Below, one piece after another: positions 39,550-48,762 of a stretch of DNA of 64,000 nucleotides. The notes beneath the pieces were generated by a model. The model made no database searches, was not told where the DNA came from, and saw only the letters and a program-made list of their open reading frames with translations. Within the stretch, counting starts at the first letter, position 1. Each line of letters begins with the position of its first letter. The DNA lies in contig JAUHWY010000002.1 of assembly GCA_030427255.1 (NCBI GenBank), positions 124,001 through 188,000 of the forward strand. Direction: 5' to 3'. The position numbers and the translations under genes were made by a program. Source of the stretch: Bacteroidia bacterium. GTDB taxonomy: Bacteria > Bacteroidota > Bacteroidia > CAIKAF01.

Positions 39550-42108
39550 ATGGACCGTTTTCGTTTTTTGTATCCTCATTTGGCCGCATTAGCGGTGCTG
39601 TTGGTTGCCGCATTATTGTATGGCCGGGCAGAAGTATTTCAAGGCATGGAGCTTCGGGCCCACGACGACGATATGTGGCGGGGTGCGGCTCAAGAGGCCA
39701 TGGAATACGAGGAGGAAAACGGAACCGCTCCTTTATGGTCCAACAGTATGTTTGGGGGCATGCCCATGTATTTGGTGTACTTTAAAGCAGAGGGCAATTA
39801 TGTGAGTCCCATTGTGCATCAGGTGTTAAGTTTGGGATTGCCTAGGGTGGCTTTGTACTTGTGGCTGTCCATGGCCGGTTTTTATTTGTTTATGGTGGCT
39901 TTGGGTCTGCGGCCGGTAACAGCGGCAGCTTCGGCTTTGGCTTTCGGGTTCACCAGCTATGTGGCGGTGGTGTTGGGTGCCGGTCACTTTGGTAAGGTGC
40001 TTACCATTGCCTATTTGCCTTGGTTTTTGGCCGGAGTAGCCTGGGTGTTTCGAAAGAAATACTTAGCAGGTGCAGGCTTGGCGGGTATTGGCATGAGCTG
40101 CGCCATAATGGCCGGTCACTATCAAATGGTGTACTATTATGGAGCCTTTTTTGTAAGCTTTTGGGCCTTGGTTGAGGCCATAAAAGCCATAAAAGCCGGC
40201 GAGGTGAGGCATGTGGCCATTGGAGGTGGCGTGTTGGCCATTGCCATGGTGGCTGCTCTAGCAGCCAACCTGAACCGGATCATGCCCATTTTGGAGTACC
40301 AAAAGGTGAGTACGCGTGCTCCATCGGAATTGAGCGGAGCAGCCGTAGTGGATGAGGAAGAACAAACCGGTGGTTTGCCAAGGAGTTATATAACCGGATA
40401 TAGCTATGCTACCGGAGATTTTTGGGCGCTATTTGTTCCGAACTACAAGGGGCCGGGTAATGGCGCTTTGGTCAATAACGAAGAGGCCATGAAGCGTCTG
40501 GACCCTAAGGAGGCCAGAAATTTGCAGAGTTTTCAAAGCCAAGCCTTTCAGCAGGGTATTTATTTAGATCAATACTGGGGAAAGCAAGATGCTGCCGGAG
40601 GAGTCATTTATGTTGGAGCCTTTGTGTTTTTGATGGCACTTTGGGGCATGTTCTTGGTGCGTTCGAGCATAAAATGGGCTTTGTTTGCGGGCACTGTGCT
40701 TACGATGTGGTTATCCTTGGGTAAGAACGACCCCATATTGACAGACTTTTTTATTGATTATTTTCCGGGCTACAACAAGTTTAGAGCGGTAAACTCCATA
40801 ATGGTGGTTCCTCAGTTTTGTTTGCCGGTATTGTTTGGACTTAGCTTAGATACGGTATTGTTTAACAAAGAGCGCTTAAAGGAGAAGGTTCCTTATTTAA
40901 AGATGCCACAAGAGAAATTAGGGCTCTATATTGGAGGTGCGGGCGTAGGATTTTTGCTGTTGAACTGGTTGGCTCCCGGCTTGTTCCAAGATTTGGTTCC
41001 CTCCAGCGATGCCGATGCCATTCAAAGCGTGGCAGGAAGTAATACAGGGGGCATATTGGATGCATTAGAATCGGCAAGAGCCTCTATTGTTCGAGCCGAT
41101 TTGCTCCGCAGCCTATTGGTAGTTGTATTGGGTGCAGGGGTTCTGTTTTACTATCTCAAAGGAAAATTAAAGGCATTGCATGCCGGTGTAGCCTTGGGTT
41201 TGATTGTGGGAGTTGACTTATTTTTAGTAGACAGCCGTTATTTAACCGAAGATAAATTTGAGGTGAAGAAGCCCAAATCGGCTTCCATGACAGCGGGTGC
41301 AGCGGATCGCATGATTATGGATGATCCGGATCCGGGATTTAGAGTAGCGAGCATAGCCGTTTCGACGTTTAACGATGGCACCACCTCGTTTTTTCATCAT
41401 TCCATAGGTGGTTATCATGGGGCCAAGATTCGTCGTTACCAAGATTTGGTAGAGCGGAGATTGGGAGGAGATTTGAGTGTATTGGTGAGTCGTTTGCAAA
41501 GGGCAAGAGATGTAAGGGAACAGAGTGAGGCATTTAAGGGATTGGCAGCTCTGAATATGTTGAATACCAAATACCTGATTTATGATAAGCAAGCGGCTCC
41601 CTTTATGAATCTTCATAGGTATGGTGCGGCTTGGCTTGCGGATTCGGTAGTTATGGTTTCGGATGCCGATGCAGCCATAGGGGAAGTGATGCGGAGAGAG
41701 GATTTGAAGCGGGTTGCGGTGGTTGAGGAATCCTTTTCTGAGGAAGTTTCGGGAATAAGCCCCGGGGTGGATAGCTTAGGAAGTGCAGAGTTACTGACAT
41801 GGGCACCAGAGGAGGTGAAGTATAGGGTTAACCAAAGCAAAGAAGGCCTGGTTGTATTTTCAGAGATATATTACGACAAAGGTTGGAAAGCAGAGATAGA
41901 CGGAATGCCTGCCAGCCCAATACGTGTAAATTATGTACTTCGCGGCTTAAAGGTACCTGCGGGGAATCATGAGGTACGCTGGTATTTTTATCCGGAGACG
42001 GTGTATAGGTCTGCGGGTTACAGTAGGATAGGTAGTGTAGTATTGTGGTTGTTGGTTATTGGTGGGTTGTTGGTTTTTTGGAGGGGAGTAAGTCGCTCCA
42101 ATCAATAA
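39550..42108 (+). CDS. YfhO-family membrane protein
   Basis: 852 residues, about 12 or more membrane helices, with an acidic first loop AHDDDMWRGAAQEA, YFP-like patterns PLWSNSMFGGMPMYLVYF and FTSYVAVVLGAGHFGKVLTI, and a C-terminal beta domain (VFSEIYYDKGWKAEIDG, PIRVNYVLRGLKVPAG). YfhO proteins are GT-C fold; in Firmicutes they help glycosylate lipoteichoic acid, in Bacteroidota the role is unknown. 3' end overlaps the flippase gene by 53 bp, tail to tail. Composition shifts from GC-rich to AT-rich along its last third. Confidence 0.88.
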   Translation: MDRFRFLYPHLAALAVLLVAALLYGRAEVFQGMELRAHDDDMWRGAAQEAMEYEEENGTAPLWSNSMFGGMPMYLVYFKAEGNYVSPIVHQVLSLGLPRVALYLWLSMAGFYLFMVALGLRPVTAAASALAFGFTSYVAVVLGAGHFGKVLTIAYLPWFLAGVAWVFRKKYLAGAGLAGIGMSCAIMAGHYQMVYYYGAFFVSFWALVEAIKAIKAGEVRHVAIGGGVLAIAMVAALAANLNRIMPILEYQKVSTRAPSELSGAAVVDEEEQTGGLPRSYITGYSYATGDFWALFVPNYKGPGNGALVNNEEAMKRLDPKEARNLQSFQSQAFQQGIYLDQYWGKQDAAGGVIYVGAFVFLMALWGMFLVRSSIKWALFAGTVLTMWLSLGKNDPILTDFFIDYFPGYNKFRAVNSIMVVPQFCLPVLFGLSLDTVLFNKERLKEKVPYLKMPQEKLGLYIGGAGVGFLLLNWLAPGLFQDLVPSSDADAIQSVAGSNTGGILDALESARASIVRADLLRSLLVVVLGAGVLFYYLKGKLKALHAGVALGLIVGVDLFLVDSRYLTEDKFEVKKPKSASMTAGAADRMIMDDPDPGFRVASIAVSTFNDGTTSFFHHSIGGYHGAKIRRYQDLVERRLGGDLSVLVSRLQRARDVREQSEAFKGLAALNMLNTKYLIYDKQAAPFMNLHRYGAAWLADSVVMVSDADAAIGEVMRREDLKRVAVVEESFSEEVSGISPGVDSLGSAELLTWAPEEVKYRVNQSKEGLVVFSEIYYDKGWKAEIDGMPASPIRVNYVLRGLKVPAGNHEVRWYFYPETVYRSAGYSRIGSVVLWLLVIGGLLVFWRGVSRSNQ

Positions 42109-43519
42109 GTTTTGACTTGAAAATTACTATAGCATTGATTAATGTAAATGCCAATGTTTTAAGAGTCTGTATGAGAAAAAGATTCCCTTCCATATTAATT
42201 TTACTTAAGGAAATTCCAGAAATTAATATTATAGAAACAACAGATACAAGCCTAAGGCTAATAGGGCTGAAATTAAACTTCTTAAAAAGTATCCAATACT
42301 TAGCAAAATTATAGATTACCATAGAAAGGAAGGTGGCAAAGGCGCCTCCTGTCATTCCGTAGATGGGTATAAAAGAATAGTTAAAAATAATAACGCAAAT
42401 TCCAAATGAGACCACTAAAAGTGCGTTGTATTTGTACAGTTTAGAAAACGAAATAATAGTTGTATTTATACCAGAAACTAAATCTGCAACTGCTGCTAAA
42501 CCAAGCCAAAAAATAACAGGGGCAGCGGAGGTATATTCTGGAATTATCAAGAAAGCAATCGGCAAGTTTATATGGATTAAGCCAAAGAATGCTCCTCCGA
42601 TAATCCCCTGGTAAACGCATGATTTTCTATACACCTGCAATACTTTTACATGGTTATTATTAGCAAAGGACTCAGAAATAAATTGATTGCTTGAAATGTT
42701 AATTACCCTACCAGGGATAAGAATAAAAGAACCAAAAAAGGCTCCGACAGAATAGACACCAGTGGCTTGGAGACCAATAAAGAGATTTACAAAAATAAGG
42801 TCAACTGTAGTGACTAAGTAGTTAGACACACCAGATATTAGTGAAAAAAGACTTACAGAAAACATTTCTTTTTTCAAACTAGGTTTAATTTTTTTAAAGC
42901 TAAAGGGTTTCAGGCGAAGTCCTGATTTATATGAAAGAGTCAGCCAAAGGACAGGTGTCATTAAAAAGAGGATGAAAAAGTAATTGAATATGAAGAAAGA
43001 CTTTGAAATAATATTTAAAAAGAAGAGAAGGGATATTAAAAGGATTGCAAGTCTTTGATAAAAATCACGTAATGATATACCAAGTTGACTCCTTTTTTTG
43101 CATCTTCCATAGTAATCCAACATATAGAATAAGCTAAAAGAAAACGTTAGTGGGAGAACTATTAAATAGTTGAATGGAACATCCTTTGGGACTGTTTGGT
43201 CATCCAAAAAGTACCCATAAGTAAATGTATAGAGACTACTTACTACTAAAAATCCGATGAGGGAGATAGTTAATGAAAAGAGTAAGAAGCCATTTTCATT
43301 TTTTTCTTTTTCAAAATAAGGAAAGAACCTAGGGCTTAAAAAGCCTAGACTAGATACAAAAGCTGCGGCCGTAGAAATTCTTACAACTAGGTTTAGGAAA
43401 CCTATTTCCTCTTTCTCTAATAAATTAGGGAGGGCAATTCCTGAAATAATAAAGCCTAAGAATACGCCAATTAAGGCATAGCCAATTCCATAAACTGATT
43501 GGCGCTTAATTGATGCCAT
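42056..43519 (-). CDS. Wzx-like oligosaccharide flippase
   Basis: 487 residues, about 12-14 membrane helices, MATE/MOP superfamily polysaccharide exporter. Start SVYGIGYALIGVFLGFIISG and interior LISGVSNYLVTTVDLIFVNL resemble Wzx proteins. It would flip an undecaprenyl-linked glycan carrying the nonulosonate made by the rest of this operon. Last gene of the 14-gene minus-strand unit, 13 nt after legB; it converges on and overlaps the 3' end of yfhO. Confidence 0.85.
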   Translation of the reverse strand: MASIKRQSVYGIGYALIGVFLGFIISGIALPNLLEKEEIGFLNLVVRISTAAAFVSSLGFLSPRFFPYFEKEKNENGFLLFSLTISLIGFLVVSSLYTFTYGYFLDDQTVPKDVPFNYLIVLPLTFSFSLFYMLDYYGRCKKRSQLGISLRDFYQRLAILLISLLFFLNIISKSFFIFNYFFILFLMTPVLWLTLSYKSGLRLKPFSFKKIKPSLKKEMFSVSLFSLISGVSNYLVTTVDLIFVNLFIGLQATGVYSVGAFFGSFILIPGRVINISSNQFISESFANNNHVKVLQVYRKSCVYQGIIGGAFFGLIHINLPIAFLIIPEYTSAAPVIFWLGLAAVADLVSGINTTIISFSKLYKYNALLVVSFGICVIIFNYSFIPIYGMTGGAFATFLSMVIYNFAKYWILFKKFNFSPISLRLVSVVSIILISGISLSKINMEGNLFLIQTLKTLAFTLINAIVIFKSKLIDWSDLLPSKKPTTHQ

Positions 43520-43532
43520 TCAAGAAACCTTT

Positions 43533-44519
43533 TTAAAGGTAAAAGTCTCTTTGTCCAAAATGATTTCGATTTTTTTCATCGGTGTACCAATCAATAGTTT
43601 CCTTAATTCCTTGATCAAAGGAAATCGATGGCACCCAGTCTGTAAGGAATTCAAGTTTTTTGTTACATCCCAAAAGTCTCCTCACTTCACTCTTTGAAGG
43701 CCTCATTCTTTTCTGATCTTGCTTGATTTTAGCGGCAGGATTTATTTTGTTAATAAGGGCTTTAGCGATTTCACCAATGGAAATTTCTTGCCCTGTGGCA
43801 ATATTAACGGTTTCCCCTACGCATTTTGCTTCTTCTGAAATTACTTTAAAACCCTCTGCCGTATCTTTTACGTATACCATGTCTCTAGTTGGACTTAAAT
43901 CACCCAACTCAATAACTTCCTTTCCATTTAATAATTGTAGGATAATTGTAGGAATAATTGCACGTGGAGATTGCCTTGGCCCATAGGTGTTAAATGGTCT
44001 AACTATGGTAATTGGAAGATCGAAAGAGAGGTTATAAGATTCTGCAAGCTTGTCAGCACCAATTTTAGAGGCAGAATAGGGGGATTGTCCTTGTAAGGGG
44101 TGTTCTTCATTAATAGGTGTGTACCGAGCTGTCCCATAAACTTCAGATGTTGAAGTTATTATAGTGTTTGGTATGTTGTTCGTGCGTGCTGCTTCTAAGA
44201 TATTGTATGTACCCATTAAGTTTGTCTCTATGTAGCTTTTGGAGCTATTATAACTGTAAGGAATGCTTATTAGTGCAGCTAGGTGGTATATTTTATGGAA
44301 ACCTTTTGTCTGTTTTCTAATAAACTCTCCGTCTCTTACATCTCCAAACAAAATATTAGTTTCGTTAAGAACCTCTTGAGATAGGTTTTTTAACCAACCT
44401 TCTTGGCCAAATGAATTGTATTGAACAAGTGCGGTAACCTCATAACCTGACCTAACAAGCTTTTCCGTCAAGTGGCTACCAATAAAACCCTCACTTCCTG
44501 TAATAAATACTTTTTGCAC
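43533..44519 (-). CDS. legB: NAD-dependent GDP-GlcNAc 4,6-dehydratase, LegB type
   Basis: Extended SDR of 328-353 residues. TGSEGFIGSHL binds NAD; VTALVQYNSFGQEGWLKNL, HLAALISIPYSYNSS, STSEVYGTARY and QSPYSASKIGADKLA (Tyr-x-x-x-Lys) are the specific wording of LegB/Cj1319 enzymes. First committed step from GDP-GlcNAc in legionaminic acid synthesis. The start is uncertain: I give the GTG at 44519, which puts MQKVFITGSEG at the usual N-terminus; an ATG at 44594 would add 25 unlike residues. It overlaps the SGNH gene by 29 nt. Confidence 0.87.
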   Translation of the reverse strand: MQKVFITGSEGFIGSHLTEKLVRSGYEVTALVQYNSFGQEGWLKNLSQEVLNETNILFGDVRDGEFIRKQTKGFHKIYHLAALISIPYSYNSSKSYIETNLMGTYNILEAARTNNIPNTIITSTSEVYGTARYTPINEEHPLQGQSPYSASKIGADKLAESYNLSFDLPITIVRPFNTYGPRQSPRAIIPTIILQLLNGKEVIELGDLSPTRDMVYVKDTAEGFKVISEEAKCVGETVNIATGQEISIGEIAKALINKINPAAKIKQDQKRMRPSKSEVRRLLGCNKKLEFLTDWVPSISFDQGIKETIDWYTDEKNRNHFGQRDFYL

Positions 44520-45435
44520 GACTGTTGATTTGTTTGCATAAAAATAAGGAGTATTTTCTTGCACCACGCATATTAAGATGATCAATGTCTCCAAAATAAT
44601 CGCTCGTGTAAGAGCTTTCTGAAGTTTGGAAATAAGAAAACCTATGAAATGGGTTAAAAAAGTTCACCATCTTGCCTTTATACTTTTCGTATCTGTTTAA
44701 GTATATGACATTGAAATATTGACCCAGCTTATTATTTGGAGGCTCATGAATGAAAACAAATTTATCCTGCTTTAGGAGTCTGTATATGATCCCGCAGAAA
44801 TCTTTAAAACTTTCCCAATCAAATTCTGCGTTACGGTATATGAGATATGCTTCATTTTTTTCGCCATTATAAATTTTTGTTTTTGGAATAAAGCCTTTGT
44901 AAATGTGATTATTTTGTTTTCCATTCTTTGGCTCATATTTGAAAAAAAATGAAAAAGCTTTTCTATAACTTTTAAAATAACTAGGTAATAGCTGCGAGAA
45001 TGGTACGCTTCCGTTCTGAAACATGAAAAAATGGGATTTAGGATTTTTAAGGTGTCTGTGAATAGGAAATAATTCAAAGTTGTCGGCACCAACTGTAAAC
45101 ATCTCAGGCCCAATATTTATAATTAGAGTTTCTGGCTTTAGGCGTTGTTGTAGGCTTAAGTCCTTTATTATAAGATCTATTGTTTTTGGACCAGCAGAAG
45201 GTAGGCCAAGATTGAATGATGTCATTTCTGTTAGTGAGTCAAGAATTTCTGGAATTATGCCATTGTAAGTATGACTGTTACCTAGCAAAATTGTATTGTA
45301 AAACTCTTGTCTTGTTGCATATTGTTTAATTCTCTCACTATGTTCATTATTACTTAATGAGTCAAATCGTGACACTATGCTAATAGGTGCAAGTCCAATA
45401 ATTAATTTAATAAAAAAGAGATATTTCTTTTTCAT
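44491..45435 (-). CDS. SGNH-fold extracytoplasmic acyltransferase/esterase
   Basis: 314 residues, N-terminal membrane anchor KKYLFFIKLIIGLAPISI. SGNH block I is TILLGNSHTYNGI (Ser54) and block V is DIDHLNMRGARKY (Asp283, His286), giving a plausible Ser-His-Asp triad. It begins 5 nt after the MBOAT stop. MBOAT-SGNH pairs such as AlgI-AlgX/J, PatA-PatB and DltB-DltD move acyl groups across the membrane onto glycans, so this pair is the likely O-acylation device of the operon. It is divergent from known families at sequence level. Confidence 0.72.
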   Translation of the reverse strand: MKKKYLFFIKLIIGLAPISIVSRFDSLSNNEHSERIKQYATRQEFYNTILLGNSHTYNGIIPEILDSLTEMTSFNLGLPSAGPKTIDLIIKDLSLQQRLKPETLIINIGPEMFTVGADNFELFPIHRHLKNPKSHFFMFQNGSVPFSQLLPSYFKSYRKAFSFFFKYEPKNGKQNNHIYKGFIPKTKIYNGEKNEAYLIYRNAEFDWESFKDFCGIIYRLLKQDKFVFIHEPPNNKLGQYFNVIYLNRYEKYKGKMVNFFNPFHRFSYFQTSESSYTSDYFGDIDHLNMRGARKYSLFLCKQINSRAKSIYYRK

Positions 45436-45440
45436 CTATC

Positions 45441-46835
45441 CTAGAATTGGAAGTATATAAAATGTTGTTTATCTGTCGCTGAAAATAAGAAAATTAATTG
45501 TAGTCCAATAATGAATATACCAAACCGGAGAAGGTGATGGCGAATAAAAACCTTTTTAATTTTCCTTTTTTGAAAAAGGTTTTCTACTAATAAAAAAATG
45601 CATAGCAATAAGAAGTATTTCGTCAAATTTTGGATATTGAAATCCACTATACTAGGTACTTTTGTGAATAAAGACTTTACTGTAAAGATGGCATCATTAA
45701 ATGTATTTGATCTAAAAAATATCCATGCTATTGACACATTTATAAATGTGAAGATCAATCCTAAAGCCTTAGGTAGATAAAATAAAAATTTTGTAGCTTC
45801 TCTTTTAGAAAAGAAATGGTAAGATATTATTAGTAAGCCATGAAAAGCACCCCATATTATAAAGTTCCAGGATGCTCCGTGCCATAAACCGCTTATAATA
45901 AATACAAGGAACAAATTTCTTAGCCATAATAACTTTGAACCCCTATTTCCTCCTAAAGGTATGTACAAGTAATCCCTAAACCAAGTACTTAATGAAATAT
46001 GCCATTTGTCCCAAAACGCCTTTATGGATGTTGCTCCATAAGGTTGCTTAAAGTTTATCATAAGCTTTATTCCTAGAATTTTAGCTATCCCAATGGCAAT
46101 GTCTGAATAGCCGCTAAAATCATAGTAAATTTGAAATGTGAAAGCGATAATAGCAAATAGTGTAAAAGCGGAATTTTCTGTATTGGGGTTGTTAAAGTAA
46201 TAATCTGATACAGTTGCTAAATTATCTGCGATAACCATTTTTTTAACAAAACCCCATGTTGCGATTTCTATTCCCCTGAAGGCTCTGTTTACAGAGAAGG
46301 AGTAATTAATTCTTAACTGGTGTAAAATGTTTTGCGGTCTTTCAATTGGTCCTGCTACTAGTTGAGGGAAGAACATGACATAAAGAGCAAACCTAAGGAT
46401 TGACTTTTCTGGGGAAATTCTACCGTAATAAATTTCAAAAATGTAGCTTAGAGATTGAAATACATGAAATGATAAGCCGATTGGTAATATTATATTTAGA
46501 TAGCTTATTTCGGCGTTTGGAACTATGTAGTTGTAATTTGAAATAATAAAGTTGGCATATTTAAAGTAGGTGAGCAGGCCTAAATTTGTGCCTAAACTAA
46601 GAAAAAGGTATAATTTTTTTCTTTTGTTTGATTTCGTTTCATGTAAGAGTCTTCCTAAAGCGAAGTCTATAATAATTGTTGCAGCAAGAATTATTATGTA
46701 TTCCGCTTTAAAAAACATATAGAAAAACGCTGAGCAACCTAATAAGAATGTCATTCTTATATTTTGCCGCAGCAAGAAATAACCTATGGTAGCAATAGGC
46801 CAAAATATTATGAATTCTAATGAGTTGAAAATCAT
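45441..46835 (-). CDS. MBOAT membrane O-acyltransferase (AlgI/PatA-like)
   Basis: 464 residues from ATG 46835 (MIFNSLEFIIFWPIATI), coupled to the preceding gene's stop as TAATG. MBOAT signatures: FFPQLVAGPIERPQN, FDFSGYSD-like YDFSGYSDIAIG, FWDKWHISLSTWFRDYLYIP and SGLWHGASWNFIIWGAFHG with the catalytic His319. About 11 membrane helices. It should pass acetyl (or another acyl) groups across the membrane to the SGNH partner encoded next. Confidence 0.92.
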   Translation of the reverse strand: MIFNSLEFIIFWPIATIGYFLLRQNIRMTFLLGCSAFFYMFFKAEYIIILAATIIIDFALGRLLHETKSNKRKKLYLFLSLGTNLGLLTYFKYANFIISNYNYIVPNAEISYLNIILPIGLSFHVFQSLSYIFEIYYGRISPEKSILRFALYVMFFPQLVAGPIERPQNILHQLRINYSFSVNRAFRGIEIATWGFVKKMVIADNLATVSDYYFNNPNTENSAFTLFAIIAFTFQIYYDFSGYSDIAIGIAKILGIKLMINFKQPYGATSIKAFWDKWHISLSTWFRDYLYIPLGGNRGSKLLWLRNLFLVFIISGLWHGASWNFIIWGAFHGLLIISYHFFSKREATKFLFYLPKALGLIFTFINVSIAWIFFRSNTFNDAIFTVKSLFTKVPSIVDFNIQNLTKYFLLLCIFLLVENLFQKRKIKKVFIRHHLLRFGIFIIGLQLIFLFSATDKQHFIYFQF

Positions 46836-47782
46836 TAAGACCCGTTTCTTAGCATTGTGCAAACCTGCAAAAGATTCTTTTGATTTTCAATAGTTGCTAA
46901 ATGTTTGTTTAATTGGTTGGAGTCAAAAAAAGCCTGAATCATATTAAATAGACCTGGTTTAAGGCTTTTTGGCTCTTGATATTTTTCGGGGATTTCAATA
47001 ATTTCTTTTGTTAAACATTCCCTAATCTGTGATTGCAAAGTTTCAATTGGGCTTAGATGCCATGCTCCTCCATCGTACTTTATTTCTATAGACCATCTTC
47101 CTGCGCTTCTCCAGTCAGAGTTAAAAACAAAAGGGGTATCTTTTTCAGTTTTACCAGAGCCGGTGAAACCTACAGGGTTGTGCCAACTATAATGACCCGA
47201 GGTATATGCTTTGAGTTCCTTTGGATAGCCGATTAAAAAAAATACTAAATCTAAAATATGAGACGAATTTGCTTCTAACCAATTTGCTAATATGAATTTA
47301 GAACTCTGTGCAGCTAGAACACGAGAACTCCATTCTGTAAAATCAAATGAGCAACTTATTACCCCATTTTTATTGATTAATTCTTTAGTGTATAGAGCGC
47401 TAGGTAAGAATCGTCTATTGTAGGCAACAAATATCCTATTTGGATACGTAAGTTTTCCGATAGATGAAATATTGAGTATTGCAGGTTTCTCTGCTAATAT
47501 TTTTATTTTAGAATTCAAAACCTTATCTAACAATATTAGATGACTTTCTATTTTATCAACTGGTGTTGCTAAAATTAAGTGTGTGTGGGTGTTTAGAACG
47601 TCAATATATTGTTCAAAACCTCCGGAGCTTACCTTGACCTTATACTCTTTGGAAATGTTTTCACAATTTTGAGAGCTATTCCCAAATACCTCAATAGTAC
47701 AATTGGGGTAAGCGTACAAAATTGCTTTTATGTACTCTTTTGTCATTCTGCCTGCACCAATGATAGCTATCTTCATAATCAT
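46835..47782 (-). CDS. Gfo/Idh/MocA-like oxidoreductase (second accessory)
   Basis: 315 residues. N-terminal Rossmann MKIAIIGAGRMTKEYIKAI, LILATPVDKI, and KILAEKPAI, the EKP motif of the Gfo/Idh family. RIFVAYNRRFLPSALYTKEL lines the active site. Overlaps its upstream neighbour by 4 nt (ATGA) and the MBOAT gene by 1 nt. It is an NAD(P)-dependent sugar or sugar-acid oxidoreductase by family; its place in nonulosonate synthesis is not known. Confidence 0.78.
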   Translation of the reverse strand: MIMKIAIIGAGRMTKEYIKAILYAYPNCTIEVFGNSSQNCENISKEYKVKVSSGGFEQYIDVLNTHTHLILATPVDKIESHLILLDKVLNSKIKILAEKPAILNISSIGKLTYPNRIFVAYNRRFLPSALYTKELINKNGVISCSFDFTEWSSRVLAAQSSKFILANWLEANSSHILDLVFFLIGYPKELKAYTSGHYSWHNPVGFTGSGKTEKDTPFVFNSDWRSAGRWSIEIKYDGGAWHLSPIETLQSQIRECLTKEIIEIPEKYQEPKSLKPGLFNMIQAFFDSNQLNKHLATIENQKNLLQVCTMLRNGS

Positions 47783-48762
47783 GTAATTTTTAAGGCCTGG
47801 TTAGGATTACAAGACAAAAATGTGTCCGTAAAAGCCTCAATTAGGGCAGAATGTTGTTTTAATGATTCATCTAATGTCGGCAATGAGTTTATTTTTTTAT
47901 AATCTTTGAACTCTTTCCAATAATTTAATGTTAATGCACTTTGATAGGGCAGTGTTATATTTTCGGGAATTAAATTTGCTAATTGGGATTCTTTTTTTGA
48001 TAATAACTTGACTTTTTTAGTTGTTTCATTAATTTCCATGACAAAAGTACCATAGTCTAGATGGATGAGTAAGTTGCAAGATTCCTCCTTACTTATAAAC
48101 TCGAAGTTTGTGCTACCAACTAAGCCCTGAATCCATCCTGTAGCCTCGTAGAAACCTTCTCTTTTTATTGATTTGAACCAATTTAGATTAGCATCAGCAA
48201 CTAACACCTTATCATCGATACCATTGTTTGCAAGAAAGCAGATGAGATCTAAAAAGTGTATAGAGTTACTTGCCATGTTCCAATTAGAACCTGTTACCAG
48301 GACTTTTTTCAAAGAATATTCGGCTGTTAGATACTTTAATTTCTTGTAAATAGGATAAGCTCTTCTTGGTGTATTAACAAAAGCATTGGTATTATTACTA
48401 ATCGTTTGCCACTCTGTGATGTTGTCTAAAGAGTCGAAAAGCAGTTTTTCAATTATAATTACATCCGGCGCAGTTTTTCTTATTAGTTCCTGACAGGTTT
48501 TCAACCTGCTTGTAGAATCTGTTGCGATTATTGCAAAATCAATAAAAACGGTTGGAATAGATTGTAATGGTATGACTGAAAATGACTCATTGGGATTTTC
48601 AGATTCTAATAGTTCTGAAACCTTTTCAGCTCTTTGAATATCGAGATCTATTAAAAAGAGTGTGCTACATGTATTAAGTAGGGATTGAGCATGTCGATAA
48701 CCCATATTCCCAGCTCCTACTATACAGATATTAGTTGTCTTATCTGATTGAATATCCTCCAT
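47779..48762 (-). CDS. Gfo/Idh/MocA-like oxidoreductase (first accessory)
   Basis: 327 residues. Rossmann INCIVGAGNMGYRHAQSL-type start (NICIVGAGNMGYRHAQSLL), IIATDSTSRLKTC and IIIEKLLF in place of the common EKP block, then FVNTPRRAYPIYKKLK. Weaker than the neighbouring family members and missing the usual Pro after Glu-Lys. Overlaps the SDR gene by 23 nt. Likely a sugar dehydrogenase or a related modifying step; function not assignable. Confidence 0.72.
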   Translation of the reverse strand: MEDIQSDKTTNICIVGAGNMGYRHAQSLLNTCSTLFLIDLDIQRAEKVSELLESENPNESFSVIPLQSIPTVFIDFAIIATDSTSRLKTCQELIRKTAPDVIIIEKLLFDSLDNITEWQTISNNTNAFVNTPRRAYPIYKKLKYLTAEYSLKKVLVTGSNWNMASNSIHFLDLICFLANNGIDDKVLVADANLNWFKSIKREGFYEATGWIQGLVGSTNFEFISKEESCNLLIHLDYGTFVMEINETTKKVKLLSKKESQLANLIPENITLPYQSALTLNYWKEFKDYKKINSLPTLDESLKQHSALIEAFTDTFLSCNPNQALKIT

